Source: QALR01 sp900552255 (GTDB lineage Bacteria > Bacillota > Clostridia > Oscillospirales > CAG-272). Taken from it: 64,000 nucleotides of DNA. Where the stretch lies: NCBI GenBank assembly GCA_048526005.1, contig DBFVEH010000009.1:29286-93285 (forward strand), read 5' to 3'. Both the position numbers and the translations under genes were made by a program. This document shows positions 61,501-64,000 of the stretch, piece after piece; the first letter of the stretch is position 1, and every line of letters begins with the position of its first letter. Under the pieces are notes generated by a model. That model was given only the letters and a program-made list of their open reading frames with translations, was not told where the DNA came from and did not search any database.

Positions 61501-64000
61501 GCGCCGTGACGACCTATACCTATGATTTTGCAGGTCGTGTGCTGACCGTGACAAACGCGCTGGATCAAACGGTTTCCTATACCTATGACAGTCTTGGCCG
61601 GAAGCTGACGGCAACGGACGCGCTTGGCACGGCCGTGACCTATACCTATGACGTGCTGGGCAGACTGCTGACGGAATCCGTGCCGCTGACGGCAAGTGAT
61701 GCAAAGCTTACGAAATACGGCTATGACGCGAATGGAAACGTCATAGAAAAGCGCGTCTCAAACAGTGCGCCGGAGGCGCCGCTGTCCTATTCCCGCACGG
61801 TGTCGAATTATGACAGCATGGATCGTCTTATCTCCACGACAAGCTATGACGGGGAGAACGCGGCGCTTGTGAATACCTATACCTATAACGCCTATGACAA
61901 GGTGCTCACGGCGACCTCGGGCGGAAGCACGACGACCTATGCTTACAATACGCGCGGAGAGCTGACCTCGGTGACGGATGCGATGGGGCAGAGTGAGACA
62001 TATACCTACGATGAAAACGGGAATCTGCTCACAAAGACTGACCGCAGCGGCACGACGTTCACTTATACATACGACGGCCTCGGCCGGGTGCTCACCGAAA
62101 CCGCGGCAAAGGGAAATAAGACCGAGCAAAACAGCTATGCCTATTCGCTGACGGGAGCGGTCGTCAGCGAATCAAACGGCACGGCTGTGCTGACACGGAA
62201 ATACGACTGTCTCGGCCGCATGATCGAGGAGACGGAAACTGCCTCGGGCGTCGCGACGGTGTCCCGCTATGCCTATACCGTCACGGACGAGCGGGAACGG
62301 TATGCGGTGGCGCGTGCCGGTACGGAGATTCTTTCAGAGGTCTATCAATATGACGCCCTTGGCAGACTGACGAAGGTATATGCCTCGACGGCCGTATGGA
62401 GCATCGACGATGGACTGAATGCAATTTTGCCGGAGCCAGAACCTGACCCCGAACCAGAGCCTGAACCTGATCCTGATCCGGAGCCAGAACCGGATCCCAG
62501 CTTGATGGAATATTTGAGAAGCTTTACCTGTGGAGTGTATGACAATAGAAATCTTTCCGGCGAGAATTGGCATCCGTTCAAAATGGTAGCGAATCCGGAT
62601 GACGACTATGATCTTTTGTATGTGGAGAACGGAGTCAGCTACGGCGTCTATTTCCCGGAATATCCGACGCTGACGCCGTGGTTTACGGGAACGGTGACCA
62701 ATACATGCGGGAGCTATTCGGGAACGGTGGATGGTCACTATGAGGGACGCGGCGGCACGGAGCTGATGCTTGATGAATATATAGTGAAGAATTTGTCGTC
62801 AATGAGCCCCGATGCTTTCTATTATATTGCTTTTTATATCTGTGATGATAGTATGGTGATTCGCAGCACAGTGGTAGTCGGTGCCGATGACGCATTGACC
62901 GGAAAAATCCAGCTTTATATCGGTGATGGCGCGGTATCGGTTGCGGCGAACAGTTATGTGACGTTGTCGGTGGCTGCGGCGCCGGTATCGGCAGGTGACA
63001 CGGAAACATTGCTATCGATTTACACCTATGATGCGAACGGGAACCGTAAGAGCGTCGAGAATGCGAACGGGACGGTGACGTGCTACCGTTATAATAAGGC
63101 GAATCTTGTGACGGAGCTTTACCATATCAGAGATAGTGCAGTCCAGTCGGCATATCTCTACACCTATTGTTGCGACGGGAATGTGTATACCGTGACGGAG
63201 TATGACGCGGAGGATGCGCTTGCGATTCCCTCGGGACTTACCGTGCCGAATCAAATTCAGGATCCGTGGGCGGTGACGGATACGGGATCGCAGAGTGAGC
63301 CCGCATCCATCGGCAAGCAGACGACCTATACCTATGACGGTCTCGGCAGGCTGGTGTCGGAAACGACGGTTGACGGCAGCGGTACGGATGTGATAAGCTA
63401 TACGTATGACAGCCGCGGAAATCGCGCGACGATGACGGAGAACGGCATCGTGACGACGTATACTTATGATGCGAACAACCGGATGACGGCGGAGCAGACG
63501 GGATTGAACGTGAAAACGTTCACCTATGATGCGAACGGAAATCAGCTTGTGGCGTTGTATAATTTCAATCCCGCGGGAACGTATGCCTATAGCCTGTTCG
63601 GCTATCAGACGAGCTACACGCCGGACAATGTAGGGTATACCTATTACACCTATCGTGCGGACGGATTGCGTCACAGCGTCGGCAGCACGGTTCATGTATG
63701 GGACGGGACGAATATCGTTGCAGATGTAAGCGGAAGCACGACGACGGTGTACTTCCGCGGAATCGGGCTGATTTACGCGGAAACGGCGGGCGTGCAAACG
63801 TATTACCACCAAAACGCGCACGGCGACGTGATCATGCTGACGGACGGCATGGGGAATATCCTCAAAACCTATGAGTATGACGCGTTTGGCCGCGAGTGGG
63901 ATGCGCTCGACACGGACAACAACCCGTTCCGTTACTGCGGGGAATATTTCGACAAGCAGACGGAGACAGTATATCTGCGTGCAAGATATTATGACAGCGC
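58557..64000 (+). CDS. Secreted RHS/YD-repeat protein, 3'-truncated by the window
   Basis: The frame starts at ATG 58557 (AAAGGAGA upstream) and stays open to the right edge, 1,814 complete codons. Residues 1-34 are a signal peptide (SLSLMLVLATLFLLPGVTQF). Residues about 35-450 form an N-terminal domain; YD-type repeats (TYTYDFAGRVLTVTNALDQ and many similar) run from about 450 and densely from 775 to 1285. A Pro-Glu/Asp linker (about 1294-1315) and an insert of roughly 170 residues interrupt the repeats, which resume at about 1488. At the edge comes the RHS core motif NPFRYCGEYFDKQTETVYL, with RARYYDS just behind it, after which families carry a variable C-terminal toxin or adhesin domain; that part is not visible. 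It is a large surface or exported protein, perhaps a polymorphic toxin. Confidence 0.9.
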   Translation, partial: MKMDAVKRSLSLMLVLATLFLLPGVTQFTASASDILRERNKAQTGEDLEHGGSLLDPEETGDLSAGEWQTGTAPSGIVSVPQNMTGGAAALTLASSGGSVPDMSSALRRSYPVFSIANSTNEYIDINSGSVNLTYDLVDMKGVGGMDLCLSVTYNSSDSNTKEKGYTDYETTVTGYYLICGPWTEFIPLDGGNAIYIPIDENNTYTETFSTTEEVEARINQLIDDTTESEVVIGGTRYRMIAHVGVLDAGSILSYRFYSTVIDRLPHAAGNGLFAGWHFNIPYIEKIPSYDEYNTLSYTHQLLVLDTGESFNLTDYSFDETQWTSGDAIMDQTLIYPGYSFLASTESFGEKTAAHILYCKDGTKYYFDADDLCVGKEDRFGNKILYEYDPFGRLAEIHDSFGRRISVSWSGSAITVTGCDGSRAVIGSSYITCGQNETTTFAYSDVNLEFGYGTKGGSSTYIPYHILTSVTHPNGDTTVYEYNKTSAWMPDASLEYFYQIAGRYDMVSGTKKNEVSYSYSGNYRTDYSAYIIQQREQLQDGTLTAPSLWSDYGVVGDELGMFGSYTTVVTSGSVTTVYTFNPNKRCIKSVEKIGTAEHSRVETLYMGSCVIGLYEVTCGSDGSWISVLTKKEYDSDGNVTCLQKMDAAHTVEYEESAVYGEYGFMLTHSVDGVTTVNSLSADGKTIASVCVYEEEGETLRARTDYTYDTHGNVLTETVYILPGTESCVTAYSYTDDMERGPGMDLDGLFCTSVTVSGIQDADGAAKENLTTVIKYDTAGRETYRMDAAGNVTTYTYDIRGRLTRTDYPDGTYETASYNISQNTVTERNRAGYILVYAYDGLGNLLTVTESGTGKVLETRTYDSRGRLSTVSNSSDGETFHTQNYAYDAFDRVISSYTYDEDDVMLAGETYAYDVVTLDGAVYHKTTKTVLGDTAAPSVVTVEYTDRYGRTVRTARIFAVAELVKAYTYDMRGNLLTETDEKGAVTTYTYDFAGRVLTVTNALDQTVSYTYDSLGRKLTATDALGTAVTYTYDVLGRLLTESVPLTASDAKLTKYGYDANGNVIEKRVSNSAPEAPLSYSRTVSNYDSMDRLISTTSYDGENAALVNTYTYNAYDKVLTATSGGSTTTYAYNTRGELTSVTDAMGQSETYTYDENGNLLTKTDRSGTTFTYTYDGLGRVLTETAAKGNKTEQNSYAYSLTGAVVSESNGTAVLTRKYDCLGRMIEETETASGVATVSRYAYTVTDERERYAVARAGTEILSEVYQYDALGRLTKVYASTAVWSIDDGLNAILPEPEPDPEPEPEPDPDPEPEPDPSLMEYLRSFTCGVYDNRNLSGENWHPFKMVANPDDDYDLLYVENGVSYGVYFPEYPTLTPWFTGTVTNTCGSYSGTVDGHYEGRGGTELMLDEYIVKNLSSMSPDAFYYIAFYICDDSMVIRSTVVVGADDALTGKIQLYIGDGAVSVAANSYVTLSVAAAPVSAGDTETLLSIYTYDANGNRKSVENANGTVTCYRYNKANLVTELYHIRDSAVQSAYLYTYCCDGNVYTVTEYDAEDALAIPSGLTVPNQIQDPWAVTDTGSQSEPASIGKQTTYTYDGLGRLVSETTVDGSGTDVISYTYDSRGNRATMTENGIVTTYTYDANNRMTAEQTGLNVKTFTYDANGNQLVALYNFNPAGTYAYSLFGYQTSYTPDNVGYTYYTYRADGLRHSVGSTVHVWDGTNIVADVSGSTTTVYFRGIGLIYAETAGVQTYYHQNAHGDVIMLTDGMGNILKTYEYDAFGREWDALDTDNNPFRYCGEYFDKQTETVYLRARYYDS

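Noticed and set aside
62424..62510. CRISPR-like or satellite repeats near the Pro-Glu/Asp stretch
   Set aside because: The short periodicity is codon-level (Pro-Glu/Asp pairs) in frame within the RHS gene, with no spacers. The wider YD periodicity is also protein-level.

Overview
The window reads as chromosomal DNA of an anaerobic, endospore-forming member of the Clostridia. The evidence is a sporulation set (sigK, spoIIR, an alpha/beta-type SASP, a SPOCS/LysM coat-morphogenesis protein), clostridial families (type II pantothenate kinase, RNase J, GGGtGRT protein with a NifU-like scaffold, acyl-CoA dehydratase activase, FeoAB), GGAGG-type ribosome binding sites, and many sigma-A promoters with a 17-bp spacer. 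Base composition is moderate to fairly GC-rich. I see no phage, insertion sequence, CRISPR array or plasmid functions. One tRNA gene is present (Gln, UUG).

Layout. 1-1046: 3' part of PRPP synthetase. 1.1-7.5 kb: a small membrane protein, a leftward operon (pncB, AspT/YidE-type transporter, GH78-like enzyme) and a PTS_EIIC_2-type membrane protein. 7.6-10 kb: a DUF3343 Se/S-carrier-like protein with a cysteine desulfurase, then a TIM-barrel isomerase. 10-16.3 kb: a two-gene acyl-CoA dehydratase activase and an intracellular (alpha/alpha)6 glycosidase. 16.5-20.2 kb: ECF sigma with an RsgI/PepSY anti-sigma candidate, tRNA-Gln, and a secreted SLH-domain protein. 20.4-25.5 kb: SPFH protein, polysaccharide deacetylase, membrane HTH regulator, cyclase, SASP, unknown protein. 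25.6-30.3 kb: spoIIR, Ppx/GppA, DUF2500, sigK, SPOCS/LysM protein. 30.4-33.9 kb: feoAB and a frameshifted MerR regulator. 34-37.7 kb: SanA-like protein and mgsA; then pduL, NifU-like and GGGtGRT. 37.8-41.4 kb: TepA-like protease, CmpB-like membrane protein, DUF362 ferredoxin, ispE. 41.6-50.7 kb: nucleotidyltransferase-phosphohexomutase fusion, GH123-like enzyme, rnj with a long structured leader, GH28-like enzyme. 50.77-51.61 kb: a non-coding tandem repeat array. 51.6-58.2 kb: a leftward run abrB-like, asnS, aminotransferase, purB, ddl, coaW. 58.5 kb to the end: the 5' part of a very large secreted RHS/YD-repeat protein.

How the genes fit together. Much of the window is housekeeping: PRPP, NAD, CoA, purine and isoprenoid precursor synthesis, D-Ala-D-Ala, Asn-tRNA and RNA decay. 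Sporulation genes sit alongside. Four predicted cytoplasmic carbohydrate-active enzymes (GH78-, GH63/MGH-, GH123- and GH28-like) lack signal peptides, which suggests that imported plant- or host-derived oligosaccharides are finished inside the cell.

The most unusual element is the 0.84-kb array at 50.77-51.61 kb, between convergent genes. It has two diverged units of about 410 bp in which many inverted-repeat stems are kept, several by paired compensatory changes. That pattern points to selection on RNA (or single-stranded DNA) structure rather than on protein. Other second-look items are the long rnj leader with a terminator-like hairpin, the ECF/RsgI-PepSY pair, the split dehydratase activase, and the degenerate phosphohexomutase fusion.
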